Of a DNA stretch of 64,000 nucleotides, positions 7,993 through 17,276 are shown in pieces. The stretch lies in assembly GCA_016201275.1 (NCBI GenBank), contig JACQDB010000024.1:37033-101032 (forward strand), read 5' to 3'. Positions within the stretch are counted from its first letter, which is position 1. Each line of letters begins with the position of its first letter. This DNA is from Acidobacteriota bacterium. GTDB taxonomy: Bacteria; Acidobacteriota; Blastocatellia; UBA7656. The position numbers were made by a program, and so were the translations under genes. The notes below the pieces were generated by a model. It was not told the DNA's origin, ran no database searches, and saw nothing but the letters and a program-made list of their open reading frames with translations.

Positions 7993-10058
7993 GTCGTCAC
8001 CTCGCGCAGCAAGCGCATAATCTCTTCTTCGGCGCGTTTCAAATCGGCGTCAATCTCTTCGAGTGGACGCGGCGGCGTGTAGCGATAAAAATGGCGATTG
8101 AAATTGATCTCGTATCCGACCTTGTTTTTGCTGCGATCCATCCACGCATCGGCAACGTGCGGCAATACTTCGCGCTCGAAATATTTATCAATATCTTCTT
8201 TCAACGGCACGTTCTCGAAATCGCGCAACTCACTGTCCGCTTCGTAAATGATGAAGGTGGCGTCGTCCTCGCAAAAGGTGCCGCCATTGCGTTCTTTGTC
8301 GAAATCATAATCCGGCGTCAACTGCGCGACAAACATCTCTTTTACCACTCTCGCGGCTTCAGACTCTTTCTGTGTGAAGACGCTGCGAAAGAATTTCTGT
8401 TCGGGAGCCTTCCAACGCGATTTGCGCTCGCGGAGTAACGCCGTGATGCGCGCCCACACCTCGTTCCAATCCCACAACGGTTCACGACCAATCGCTTTGT
8501 CAATCGCCTGCACGTCATCAAGCAGATGCGGGCAGGCATCAAGGAAGCGGGCTTTGTCGTCAACCGTCATCTGATAGCGCAATCGCAAAGGCCGCTCGAC
8601 CGTCACGCGGGTGTAGCCGAAATCGGCATTGTCAAAAATCTTCGCGGTCTCGCCATCAACAAAGCGCCCGTAGAGTTTCACAATCTCCGAAATCTGATCG
8701 TTGCCATCTTCTTTCTCGCCAATCTTGCGGCGTTTGTCGCCGAGGCTGCGCCGCATCGGAATATAAAAGTTACGTGCATCGAGGAGTTGAATCTTTCCCT
8801 TGCGGGATTTCTCTTTGCGATTGGTGACGATCCAGATATAGGTGCCGATGCCTGTGTTATAGAACATCTGTTCAGGCAGCGCGATGATGGCTTCAAGCCA
8901 GTCATTTTCAATGATCCATTTGCGGATGTCGCTTTCGCCAGACCCTGCGCCGCCGGTAAAGAGCGGCGAACCGCTGAAGACGATTGCCAGCCGCGAACCA
9001 TGTTTATGCTGAGAGGGCAACACCGGCTCGAACTTGCTGACCATGTGTTGCAGAAAGAGCAGCGAGCCATCATTGACACGCGGCAACCCCGCGCCGAAGC
9101 GTCCGCCAAAACCCTGTTTGTCGTGTTCCCGTTGCAGTTCTTTCTGCTGCCGTTTCCAATCCACCCCGAACGGTGGATTGGCCAGAAAATAATCGAACTT
9201 GTCATAGGGCGGTTCGGTAAAGCGGTCGTCTGTAAAGATGTCGCCAAAACGTATGTTGTCGCTGCCGCCGTTCTGGTCAACCTGTTTCATCAACATATCG
9301 GAAGCCGCCGTCGCGAAGGCGCGTTTGTTGTAGTCCTGCCCGAAGACATAAAGCCTTGCCGCCGAATGATGGTCGCGCAAATAGTTCTGTGCCTCGGCAA
9401 GCATACCGCCAGTTCCGCACGCCGGGTCAAGAAGTTTCCGCACCGTGCCGGGCGTGGCTAACAGGTCGTCATCGTTGATGAACAGGAGGTTGACCATCAG
9501 GCGGGTGACTTCGCGTGGCGTGAAGTGATCACCGGCGGTCTCGTTAGCCAATTCATTGAAGCGGCGGATCAGGTTCTCGAAAATCAAACCCATCTGATCG
9601 TTTTTGACGGAGTTCGGATGTAAATCCACATCGCAGAATTTTGCGACAACCAGATAGAGAATATTCGCCTCGCGCATCTTTTCGATTTCATTCTCGAATT
9701 CAAAGTAATCGAAGATGGTTCGAACATTGGCGGAAAACCCGTTGATATAACTGACCAGATGCTTTTCGATGTTGTCCGGGTCACCCTTCAGTTTCTCAAA
9801 GGTCAGCGGCGAGTGATTATGAAAGCGTTGCCCGGAAGCATTATTTAAAACCCGGTCGAGCGCCTCAGCCTTATATCTATCTTTCACCTGTTCATATTTA
9901 CGAAGCACCGCCGCTTTGTTTGGTTCAAGCACGCAATCGAAGCGGCGCAATACCGTCATAGGCAGCATGACGCGCTCATATTGTGGGGGACGATAGGGGC
10001 CACGAAGCAGGTCGGCAATTTGCCAGATAAGATTTGCGAAGTAGTTATGATCAAGCAT
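7989..10058 (-). CDS. hsdM: type I restriction enzyme, M (N6-adenine methyltransferase) subunit
   Basis: 689 residues. The SAM-binding motif DPACGTGGML starts at residue 211 and the catalytic NPPF motif is at 294-297, both canonical for N6-adenine DNA methylases. The N-terminal HsdM bundle domain precedes them (LIWQIADLLRGPYRPPQYER; HFTPREVTRLMV). It methylates host recognition sites together with HsdS. The C-terminal part (after about 470) is longer than in minimal HsdM and ends in a segment with EEIDADLKRAEEEIMRLL, likely the S-binding coil. ATG at 10058 is preceded by AAGGA, and it is the first gene of the operon. Confidence 0.96.
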   Translation of the reverse strand: MLDHNYFANLIWQIADLLRGPYRPPQYERVMLPMTVLRRFDCVLEPNKAAVLRKYEQVKDRYKAEALDRVLNNASGQRFHNHSPLTFEKLKGDPDNIEKHLVSYINGFSANVRTIFDYFEFENEIEKMREANILYLVVAKFCDVDLHPNSVKNDQMGLIFENLIRRFNELANETAGDHFTPREVTRLMVNLLFINDDDLLATPGTVRKLLDPACGTGGMLAEAQNYLRDHHSAARLYVFGQDYNKRAFATAASDMLMKQVDQNGGSDNIRFGDIFTDDRFTEPPYDKFDYFLANPPFGVDWKRQQKELQREHDKQGFGGRFGAGLPRVNDGSLLFLQHMVSKFEPVLPSQHKHGSRLAIVFSGSPLFTGGAGSGESDIRKWIIENDWLEAIIALPEQMFYNTGIGTYIWIVTNRKEKSRKGKIQLLDARNFYIPMRRSLGDKRRKIGEKEDGNDQISEIVKLYGRFVDGETAKIFDNADFGYTRVTVERPLRLRYQMTVDDKARFLDACPHLLDDVQAIDKAIGREPLWDWNEVWARITALLRERKSRWKAPEQKFFRSVFTQKESEAARVVKEMFVAQLTPDYDFDKERNGGTFCEDDATFIIYEADSELRDFENVPLKEDIDKYFEREVLPHVADAWMDRSKNKVGYEINFNRHFYRYTPPRPLEEIDADLKRAEEEIMRLLREVTT

Positions 10059-10256
10059 GAATCCTTTTATTGCGCCTTGAGGAAAAGATGTTTTGCTGCG
10101 GACAGAAATTTACATAAGGAAGATGAGCGAAAGCAAATGACATCCGGCGCACCACCCAGGAAATGGGCAAACAATGTGAAGGTGACGTTCTGTTCAATCC
10201 TCACAAGCACGGAAAAAGATTCCAGCTTGGCGCATTGCGGTTGGCTGCAAAAGCCA

Positions 10257-10292
10257 AAGGCAACCGAGAATTACACAACTCTCGGTTGCCTT
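10257..10292 (-). terminator. terminator of pnp
   Basis: A perfect 12-bp stem (10257-10268 with 10281-10292, AAGGCAACCGAG / CTCGGTTGCCTT) with a 12-nt loop, about 50 bp past the pnp stop, followed on the minus strand by TGGCTTTT. The rest of the 10059-10343 spacer shows no gene. Confidence 0.8.
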
Positions 10293-10343
10293 CTGGAAAT
10301 CAATCGCTTGTGACGCTTCCGCTTTGCCGCCTTTCCTGAATGG

Positions 10344-12632
10344 TTATCGGCGCGGGCCGCGATTGCCGCCGCCCGGACGACGGTCACGACCGCCGCCGCC
10401 ACCCGGACGCGGGCCGCGTGGGCGATCATCTCTTGGACGGTCGTCACGGCGACGTTCATCGCCACGATTGCCTACGCCATCGTCATCGCCGTCATCGCCG
10501 TCATCGCCATTACGCGAAGTTGGCATCGGCTCGCCGCTGGCTGCCGCTTCGTCCTGCAATACGGCTTTGCGCGACAGACGAATCTTACCGTTCGGTTCGA
10601 CGTTGATGACTTTGACCAACAATTGCTGGCCTTCGGTCAATTCGTCACGCACATCGCGCACGCGATAATCGGCAATTTCCGAAACGTGCAGCAAGCCATC
10701 CGTGCCTGGGAAGATTTCCACAAACGCCCCGAAATCGGCTATGCGTTGCACCGTTCCCAGATAAGTTTTGTTGATTTCGGGAACGGCTGTCAGTCCTTCG
10801 ATAATCGCTTTGGCTTCTTCGGCCTTGGCCTGATTCGCCGAAGCGATATTAATACGCCCGTCATCGTTGACATCAATTTTACAGCCGGTCTTTTCGACAA
10901 TGCTGCGTATGACTTTGCCGCCCGTGCCGATGACATCGCGTATCTTGTCCACGGGAATCTGCACCGTCAAGATGCGCGGCGCGTAAGGACTGATTTCAGC
11001 GCGTGGCTCGGCAATCACCGCTTCCATCTTGTCCAGAATGTAGAGGCGTCCGGTCAATGCCTGATGCAAAGCATCAGCGAGAATCTGTGAATTCAGTCCG
11101 GTGACTTTGATATCCATCTGCAAAGCCGTGATGCCTTTGCGTGTGCCGCAGACTTTGAAATCCATATCGCCGTAGTGGTCTTCGGCTCCGGCAATGTCTG
11201 TGAGGATGGCGTATTTATTGCCTTCCATCACCAAGCCCATCGCCACACCAGCAACCGGCGCTTTCAAAGGCACACCGGCATCGAGCAGCGACAGCGTGCC
11301 GCCGCACACCGACGCCATAGAGCTTGAGCCGTTCGATTCGGTGATGTCCGAAACGATACGAATCACATAAGGCCACTCGGTCTCGTCCGGCAGCATAGGC
11401 TCCAGTGCGCGACGCGCCAAAGCGCCGTGTCCGACTTCGCGGCGACTGGTCGAACCGAAGCGTCCGGTTTCGCCTACCGAATACGGCGGGAAGTTATAGG
11501 CCAAGAGGAAGCGGCGTTTCAATTCGCCTTTTTCCAAATCATCGAGATATTGTATGTCTTCGCTAGTGCCCAGAGTCGTGGTGACGATGGCCTGAGTTTC
11601 GCCGCGTGTGAAGAGCGCCGAACCGTGAGCGCGAGGAATCCAGCCGACTTCTATGGAAATCGGGCGAATCTCGGAAAAGCGCCGCCCATCGGGGCGATGT
11701 TTGCGATTGAGTATGTCTTCGCGAAAGACTTTCTCTTTCAATTGCCCGAAGATTACTTTGGCGTCTTTGCGTTTGTCGGCTTCTTCTTCGGGGTAGGCCG
11801 ACATGGCTTTTTCTTTCAAGGCATCCACCAGCGCATAGCTTTCCAGCTTGCCGTGTTTGCCGGTGTCCAAAGCGTCGCGCAACTCTTCGGTAAAGTTGGC
11901 GGCGATCTGGTCAACCATCGCCTGGTCAAAAGTTTTCTCTACGACTTCGCGTATCTTGATGCCGAGTTTTTCGCCCAGGGTCTTTTGCAGACGGCAGAGT
12001 TTTTTGATTTCGTTATGACCGAACATCAAGGCTTCGACCATGACCTCTTCGGTGACTTCTTTGGCTCCGGCTTCAACCATCACGATGGCCTCTTCGGAAC
12101 CGGCGACCGTCAGGTTAAGCAGCGATTCGCGGGTCTGGTCGTAGGTCGGATTGACGATGAAGCGGTCTTCGATCAAGCCGACGCGCACCCCGGCAATCGG
12201 CGTTTCAAAAGGGATGTCGGAAAGATAGAGCGCGGCGGATGCGCCGGTTATCGAAAGCACATCGGCGTCATACAATTCATCTGCCGAAATCACCGAGGCG
12301 ACAATCTGAGTTTCGGAATTATAACCCTCTTTGAACATCGGACGAATCGGGCGGTCTATGAGGCGCGAGATCAAGGTCTCGCGTTCCGACGGACGCCCTT
12401 CGCGTCGGAAATAGTTGCCGGGTATGCGTCCCGCTGCATAACCGTATTCTCTGTACTCGACCGTGAGCGGGAAAAAGTCTATGCCTTCACGCGGCGACGA
12501 ACCGACCGTGGCGACTAAAATCATGGTGTCGCCATAGCGCACGATGACCGCGCCGTCTGCTTGTTTGGCAATCTTGCCGGTTTCGATGGAAAACTCCTGT
12601 CCACCTAATTGAATTGATTCTCTTAACTCCAT
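10344..12632 (-). CDS. pnp: polynucleotide phosphorylase
   Basis: Phosphate-dependent 3'-5' exoribonuclease and core of the RNA degradosome. ATG at 12632 is chosen because GGAAGGAA lies 8 nt upstream and MELRESIQLGGQEFSIETG is the usual N-terminus; an upstream in-frame start would add 16 unlikely residues. Domains in order: RNase PH 1 (RREGRPSERETLISRLIDRP), helical linker, RNase PH 2 (RPISIEVGWIPRAHGSALF), KH (IRDVIGTGGKVIRSIVEKTG) and S1 (YLGTVQRIADFGAFVEIFPG). After S1 there is an unusual tail: an Asp/Gly-rich stretch and then an Arg/Gly-rich stretch. rpsO lies upstream, the classical gene order. Confidence 0.97.
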   Translation of the reverse strand: MELRESIQLGGQEFSIETGKIAKQADGAVIVRYGDTMILVATVGSSPREGIDFFPLTVEYREYGYAAGRIPGNYFRREGRPSERETLISRLIDRPIRPMFKEGYNSETQIVASVISADELYDADVLSITGASAALYLSDIPFETPIAGVRVGLIEDRFIVNPTYDQTRESLLNLTVAGSEEAIVMVEAGAKEVTEEVMVEALMFGHNEIKKLCRLQKTLGEKLGIKIREVVEKTFDQAMVDQIAANFTEELRDALDTGKHGKLESYALVDALKEKAMSAYPEEEADKRKDAKVIFGQLKEKVFREDILNRKHRPDGRRFSEIRPISIEVGWIPRAHGSALFTRGETQAIVTTTLGTSEDIQYLDDLEKGELKRRFLLAYNFPPYSVGETGRFGSTSRREVGHGALARRALEPMLPDETEWPYVIRIVSDITESNGSSSMASVCGGTLSLLDAGVPLKAPVAGVAMGLVMEGNKYAILTDIAGAEDHYGDMDFKVCGTRKGITALQMDIKVTGLNSQILADALHQALTGRLYILDKMEAVIAEPRAEISPYAPRILTVQIPVDKIRDVIGTGGKVIRSIVEKTGCKIDVNDDGRINIASANQAKAEEAKAIIEGLTAVPEINKTYLGTVQRIADFGAFVEIFPGTDGLLHVSEIADYRVRDVRDELTEGQQLLVKVINVEPNGKIRLSRKAVLQDEAAASGEPMPTSRNGDDGDDGDDDGVGNRGDERRRDDRPRDDRPRGPRPGGGGGRDRRPGGGNRGPRR

Positions 12633-12792
12633 AATGTATGTTCCTTCCATTTCCGCTGCGCGCTTCTTCAAACAGGCCACTGTGTGAAGACCAGATGCAA
12701 CTGAGCGCGACTGAAAATTCGTTGCTGTTGATTGATGTGTAGTTTCAGCAGGCTTTCGTGAATTATCGGCAAAAGACCTTGCCGTAAAAGAA

Positions 12793-12836
12793 AGAGGTCA
12801 CCAAGAACGCTTTGCTTACACGCTCTCGTGACCTCT
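12793..12836 (-). terminator. rpsO-pnp intercistronic hairpin (processing site or weak terminator)
   Basis: A 9-bp perfect stem AGAGGTCAC / GTGACCTCT (12793-12801 / 12828-12836), followed on the minus strand by TTCTTTT. It lies in the pnp leader, where E. coli has an RNase III hairpin for PNPase autoregulation. Whether it is a terminator or a processing stem cannot be decided from sequence. Confidence 0.5.
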
Positions 12837-12944
12837 GGTGCTAACTAGCTTGCTGGAATTCGGTTTCGGCGTTTGCCATTCATTGCCGTAGTTGCGCCAG
12901 CACAGCTTCCCCAGCGAGGGTTGCCGTGCGTAGTCTGACGCCCA

Positions 12945-13013
12945 AAAACTGATAAGAGAGCGTCCCGCAAAACACGGGATGCGACACGCCGGTTTCTTGG
13001 TAACTTGCTCTCT
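12945..13013 (-). terminator. terminator after rpsO
   Basis: Outer stem AGAGAGC / GCTCTCT (12955-12961 / 13007-13013) encloses a small GC hairpin (12963-12967 / 12975-12979). On the minus strand it is followed by TATCAGTTTTTGGG. The outer arm overlaps the rpsO stop codon. Confidence 0.55.
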
Positions 13014-13281
13014 ATTTTCTTATACCCAAACGGCTGATTACTTCTCTGTAGCGATCCGCGTCTTTGTGGCGCAGATAGTCAAGTAAACGTCGTCTCTGAC
13101 TGACTAATTTCAGCAGGCCGCGTCGGGAATGGTTATCCTTAACGTGTGTTTTGAAATGCTCAGTTAGCTCGTTAATTCTTTTGGTAAGCAACGCCACTTG
13201 AACTTCCGGCGAACCGGTGTCGGTATCGTGCGTTTTGTAATTGCCGATGATTTCAATCTTAGCTTCTTTCGCTAAAGCCAC
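13012..13281 (-). CDS. rpsO: 30S ribosomal protein S15
   Basis: 89 residues, exactly the family length. Conserved blocks include [35 protein letters not shown] and the C-terminal [16 protein letters not shown]. It binds 16S rRNA at a three-way junction during 30S assembly. The start is GTG at 13281 with GAGGAG about 10 nt upstream. It is followed by pnp, a widespread pairing. Confidence 0.98.
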   Translation of the reverse strand: MALAKEAKIEIIGNYKTHDTDTGSPEVQVALLTKRINELTEHFKTHVKDNHSRRGLLKLVSQRRRLLDYLRHKDADRYREVISRLGIRK

Positions 13282-13376
13282 TATTACTACTCTCCTCTAT
13301 ACAAATAAGTTTCACTGTTCCCTTTGAACCCACCGAAGTTACCACAGGATTTGCGCGACTGTAAAGGCCAATCCGA

Positions 13377-14909
13377 CTACTCTTGACGCGCCCCTGGCGA
13401 CTCGGCATAAAACTGCCGCCATTCCTCTTCGGTTCGCAACACGCGATTCGATCCCAAGGTCAAGACCAGATCAGCAAACGGGCGTTGCGCCTGCAATCGC
13501 ACTTCGCGTTCAATGGCGCTATTGTGCGCGCCAGGCCGCGCCTCTTTCGGCAGATATTCATAGCCCAACTCAACCTTCGCATAAGCCTCTGCCAATTCAT
13601 GAAAGGTGATGTTGCCGACCTGCACCAGACGATTGGTTCGCAGGTTGAACCAACGCGCTTCGGGGTTGATGGCAATCAAACTGTCGAAGCCACAGGGCGG
13701 CTTTTCAACTTCCAGTTTCTTAAAGGCGCGCCGATACGGATTGATGCGGCTGTCAAAATTGTTATCCAAATTCATGCTGCCGGTGACCACCACTTCATCA
13801 CCGCCGGTTGCCACTTTCTGCCCCAGATGCAGACGATAACGGAAATTGCCCTGGGTCAATTGCACCACTAGCAGCAAGCCTTCATTGGCGGTAATCGTTT
13901 CGAGCATAACCAGAGGCGCAAGCACCGGCTCGACCTCTTTGAGTTTGGCCGCCGCCAGCAAGCGCGGCTCATTCAGTTGCACCTTGCCCTCTTCATCGAG
14001 GCTGAGGGCTTCGGCGAACTCTTTGCCGACAATCCAACGCAAACGCTCCAGCCCTTCCAAGCGGTCGCCGCTCACCCACAGGCCGCCGCCTCTTGCGGCT
14101 GGCGAAGCGCGATGAGCAAGAATTTGAAAAGCGCTTTGCAGCGGGTCTGGGCGCGGTATCGAGCGCCCATCAAGGGCCGGCGCGAATTGGATAGCAGCCC
14201 ATTTGGCTGGATGAAATTGCGGCAGCCGAGCGCTGGGATGCGCCGTCGAAAGCGTCGCTATATTGCTGTTGAAAAAGTTGCCGTAAGAATGTTCGTGTGC
14301 CGTAGAGACCGCTTGCAGCGTGGCATAACCGACGGGGCGCAAGGTCTGGCGGTTGGCAATCGCCGCAACTTGAGTCTTGCCTTTGACCGCCGGACGACGG
14401 GCCGATGGTAAAGGCGGTTTGGTGTCATTTATTTTGGTGTCATTTATTTTGAGTATCGGTTTTTCGAGGTAGAGAATCGCCGACAAACTGGCTTCATTGC
14501 CGCTCACCGCGCCGCCGAGTTGCGGCGCACCTGCGGCTTTGCGAATCACCGAACGTGGGCGGCTGAGGATTTTCATCTCGCTCGATTTTTTAATGATGAA
14601 CTCTTTGATAAGCCGCCGGGACAACAAGCGTTCGCCGTATTGACGGGCGGCGGCGGCGGATTTGAAAGACCCCAGATAGACGCGCAACCATTGCCCTTTT
14701 CCGGGAATCTCGACCAGCCCCCAGACCGGCTGTTCGCCAGCCTCCACTAATTTTGCGACAAAGCTTTCCGCGTCGCTTTCGGCGGCTTCGGGAAACGCCG
14801 CGATTTGCAGGGTGAAGCCCGGATTCTGGTTTTCGTTGTCGCCAAAGGCAGACGATGACCACAAGGACAAAGTGATAAAGACGGGAAGAAGCGACTGCCT
14901 GAAACGCAT
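13377..14909 (-). CDS. exported SPOR-domain protein
   Basis: 510 residues. Residues 1-24 form a signal peptide (basic MRFRQ, hydrophobic core, then SSAFGDN). Residues about 30-110 resemble a SPOR repeat (FTLQIAAFPEAAESDAESF, VEIPGKGQWLRVYLGSFKS), the fold that binds glycan strands lacking stem peptides and often marks division-site proteins. The remaining 400 residues are not recognised; the C-terminal part has FHELAEAYAKVELGYEYL and ADLVLTLGSNR, perhaps a second folded domain. It stands alone between rpsO and modC. Cell-envelope location is well supported; function beyond peptidoglycan binding is unknown. Confidence 0.7.
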   Translation of the reverse strand: MRFRQSLLPVFITLSLWSSSAFGDNENQNPGFTLQIAAFPEAAESDAESFVAKLVEAGEQPVWGLVEIPGKGQWLRVYLGSFKSAAAARQYGERLLSRRLIKEFIIKKSSEMKILSRPRSVIRKAAGAPQLGGAVSGNEASLSAILYLEKPILKINDTKINDTKPPLPSARRPAVKGKTQVAAIANRQTLRPVGYATLQAVSTAHEHSYGNFFNSNIATLSTAHPSARLPQFHPAKWAAIQFAPALDGRSIPRPDPLQSAFQILAHRASPAARGGGLWVSGDRLEGLERLRWIVGKEFAEALSLDEEGKVQLNEPRLLAAAKLKEVEPVLAPLVMLETITANEGLLLVVQLTQGNFRYRLHLGQKVATGGDEVVVTGSMNLDNNFDSRINPYRRAFKKLEVEKPPCGFDSLIAINPEARWFNLRTNRLVQVGNITFHELAEAYAKVELGYEYLPKEARPGAHNSAIEREVRLQAQRPFADLVLTLGSNRVLRTEEEWRQFYAESPGARQE

Positions 14910-15117
14910 AGCGGCCTCGCATCCAAATTGTACGAACAGAAATTCTGTTCGCAGAATTACCTGGCGAAAACGGATGATACAACGATTGGTTAAGGGGTAT
15001 TGGTGCCTTGTCAGGGCGAATCGGAAGCTGCCGGTTTACCCGAGGGGACTGGCTTCATTGAACAGTTTTCATCTTAGGGTACGCGCCCAACCAAGTCAAG
15101 AACTATCTCTTTTCTAT

Positions 15118-15150
15118 GCGGATTGCGGATTGCAGATTGCAGATTTGCGG
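15118..15150. repeat. heptamer array GCGGATT / GCAGATT
   Basis: Four tandem 7-nt units (GCGGATT twice, GCAGATT twice) plus a partial unit, immediately downstream of the modC stop. It is the same unit family as the arrays around the four-helix-bundle gene at 30.3 kb. Confidence 0.8.
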
Positions 15151-15161
15151 GGCGCAACCAA

Positions 15162-16259
15162 TCACTCATCGAGCCGATAACAAGAGTGCGTCTTGAAGGC
15201 CAGCCACACCTCTTGCATTGGCGAAAGGCGCAACTCTTCGACGGCCTGGCGGGTGAGATTGACGCGCCACAAGACCCCGCTCTTGACCTGCGCGACAGTG
15301 CGGTTGCCGTGGTCTTCTATGGACAGCAGTTGACCGCGCAAAAGGTTGCGCGCCGAGACCGCTTGAAACGGCTGCGTCGCCAACAAAATGTCGTTTGCCG
15401 GAACCGCCAGAGTCAGGCGCGTCTGCAAGGCGACATCGGCATACGGTATATCTATGCGACACGCACCGTTTTCGTCCTGCACTTCAAGCTTCAGAATGCC
15501 GCCCACGGCGTTGCTTGCCAACACCACGCCGGTGAAAATATTTTCCACACCGGTCAAACGCGCTACGCTGTGCGAGACCGGCGTGCGAAAGACCTCAAGC
15601 GGTTCGCCGTCATCCACCACGCGCCCGCCTTCCATCACGATGACGCGCTCGCCCAAAGTAATCGCTTCGTCGCGGCTGTGCGTGACATAGAGAATCGGCA
15701 AACGCAAATCGCGGTTGATGAGTTTCAGGTCGTGGATGATTCCGGCTTTTGTCGCTTCATCAATCGCGGAGAGCGGTTCGTCGAGCAGCAAGATTTTTGG
15801 CGCGCAGGAGAGCGCTCGCGCCAGCGCTACACGTTGCGCTTCGCCGCCGGAAATCTCTTTGGGTTTGCGACTCGCGGTGTGTGCGATGTGCAAGGCCGTC
15901 AGGATTGCCGTAGCGCGTTGCTGCTTGTCCGCTTTCGATAAACCAGTCATACCGAATTCGATATTTTCACGCGCTGAAAGATGCGGAAAGAGCGCGAGGT
16001 TTTGAAAGACATACCCGACGCGGCGTTGTCGCGCTGGCACATTGATGTCTCGCTCGGCATCGAAAAAAATTTCTTCATCAATCGTGATGCGCCCTGCATC
16101 AGGCGTCAGGATTCCGGCAATGGCGCGCAGCGTGGTGGACTTGCCGGAACCCGATGCGCCAAACAAAATAGTGAAGCCCTGCCGCACCTCGAACTCCACG
16201 TCAAGCATGAATTCCTCAACGCCTTGCCCTACGCTCTTGGTAATTTTCGCTCGCAACAT
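15162..16259 (-). CDS. modC: molybdate ABC transporter, ATP-binding protein
   Basis: 365 residues with a full ABC cassette: Walker A GASGSGKST near 35, Q-loop in YVFQNLALFPHLSA, signature SGGEAQRVALARAL, Walker B ILLLDEPLSAID and switch His in LYVTHSRDEA. The C-terminal third (after about 290) reads as a TOBE/Mop-like domain (NLLRGQLLSIEDHGNRTVAQ), typical of ModC. It energises uptake of molybdate (or tungstate) with ModB encoded upstream. 229 bp including a long palindrome separate the two. No periplasmic ModA gene is present here. Confidence 0.88.
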   Translation of the reverse strand: MLRAKITKSVGQGVEEFMLDVEFEVRQGFTILFGASGSGKSTTLRAIAGILTPDAGRITIDEEIFFDAERDINVPARQRRVGYVFQNLALFPHLSARENIEFGMTGLSKADKQQRATAILTALHIAHTASRKPKEISGGEAQRVALARALSCAPKILLLDEPLSAIDEATKAGIIHDLKLINRDLRLPILYVTHSRDEAITLGERVIVMEGGRVVDDGEPLEVFRTPVSHSVARLTGVENIFTGVVLASNAVGGILKLEVQDENGACRIDIPYADVALQTRLTLAVPANDILLATQPFQAVSARNLLRGQLLSIEDHGNRTVAQVKSGVLWRVNLTRQAVEELRLSPMQEVWLAFKTHSCYRLDE

Positions 16260-16337
16260 CTAAAAACCTTGGCTAGCGACTCGTAAACAACGAAGGAGGA
16301 TTAGGGAAGGGGAGGAAAATATCACCTCATCATTCCC

Positions 16338-16390
16338 GTTGAGAAGCGGTCTGTGACCGCTGGACTGGCGGTCACAGACCGCTTCTCAAC
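16338..16390. repeat. REP-like palindrome between modB and modC
   Basis: A perfect 23-bp inverted repeat (16338-16360 / 16368-16390) with a 7-nt loop; arms begin GTTGAGAAGCGGTC. It is related to copies at about 1.85, 39.7 and 49.5 kb. Confidence 0.8.
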
Positions 16391-16488
16391 CGTATGCTAT
16401 TTCTTGCCGCTTCCCTTAGAACGTCTGTCCTCATTCAGCGATTCAATGATGCCGGTAAATTCCCAGTGCCAAACTTTCCTTTCACCTT

Positions 16489-17154
16489 TCACGATTCCCT
16501 GTTCACTAATTTGTTGGTGGCATACATCAGCAATAAAGCGGCGGCGGATAAAATCAATACCAATACGAGCGCATCATTATCGCGCCCCGCTTGTGTCGCG
16601 TCGTAAATGGCGAGGGCGGCGGTTTGCGTGCGTCCGGGAATGTTTCCCGCTACCATCAGGGTCGCGCCGAAATCACCAAGCGAACGCGCAAAGGCTAAAA
16701 TCGCAGCGGCAATCATTCCCCGTCTGGCTACAGGCAAAGTCACGCGCCAGAAGACGCCCCACTCGGTTTGCCCTAAAGTTCGTGCTACATTTTCGATGTC
16801 GCTGTCCACGGCGGTCAGCGCCGCGCGTGAGGTTTTGACGACCAACGGCAAAGCGCCCATCGCCGCCGCCACCACCGCGCCTTGCCAGGTAAAGACCAGC
16901 GAATGCCCGGTGAGCGCTTCATACATACGCCCCAACGCGCTATGGCGTCCCAACAGAATTAACAGGTAATACCCCAACACCGTAGGCGGCAAAACCAGTG
17001 GCAAGGTCACCACCGCATCAAGAAATTCTCTGCCGAAAAATTTGCGCCGCGCCAACAACCATGCCAACCCTACGCCCAGCACCAACACCAGCGCCGTCGC
17101 CAGCACGGCGACTCGCAACGATAAAAAAAGTGGAGACCAGTCAATCTGCCCCAT
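16489..17154 (-). CDS. modB: molybdate ABC transporter, permease
   Basis: About 221 residues from MGQIDWSPLFLSLRVA (ATG 17154). The open frame extends 27 codons further, but that stretch is polar and unlike ModB, so the internal ATG is preferred; AAAGG lies just before it. Five or so membrane segments are visible, with the inner-membrane permease signature ARTLGQTEWGVFWRVTLPVARRGMIAAAI and LARSLGDFGATLMVAGNIPGRT-type text, which binds ModC. Transports molybdate across the inner membrane. It follows the ZIP transporter gene and precedes modC. Confidence 0.88.
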   Translation of the reverse strand: MGQIDWSPLFLSLRVAVLATALVLVLGVGLAWLLARRKFFGREFLDAVVTLPLVLPPTVLGYYLLILLGRHSALGRMYEALTGHSLVFTWQGAVVAAAMGALPLVVKTSRAALTAVDSDIENVARTLGQTEWGVFWRVTLPVARRGMIAAAILAFARSLGDFGATLMVAGNIPGRTQTAALAIYDATQAGRDNDALVLVLILSAAALLLMYATNKLVNRES

Positions 17155-17276
17155 CGCCTTTGGCCCTTTTGATTTTTGCCTTTTTGTGAAGCCTTCTGGC
17201 CGTTTAGAGGCGGAATCCCGACGGTCATCGCTCACGGCTAAACGGCTCTCATTTCAACTGGCAGCGTAGCGTAACT

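Noticed and set aside
8526..9461. 311-codon plus-strand frame opposite hsdM
   Set aside because: Antisense shadow of a secure methylase gene.
10344..12518. Long plus-strand frames opposite pnp (for example 11427-12518)
   Set aside because: They mirror the codon pattern of pnp on the other strand and show no domain or start signal of their own.
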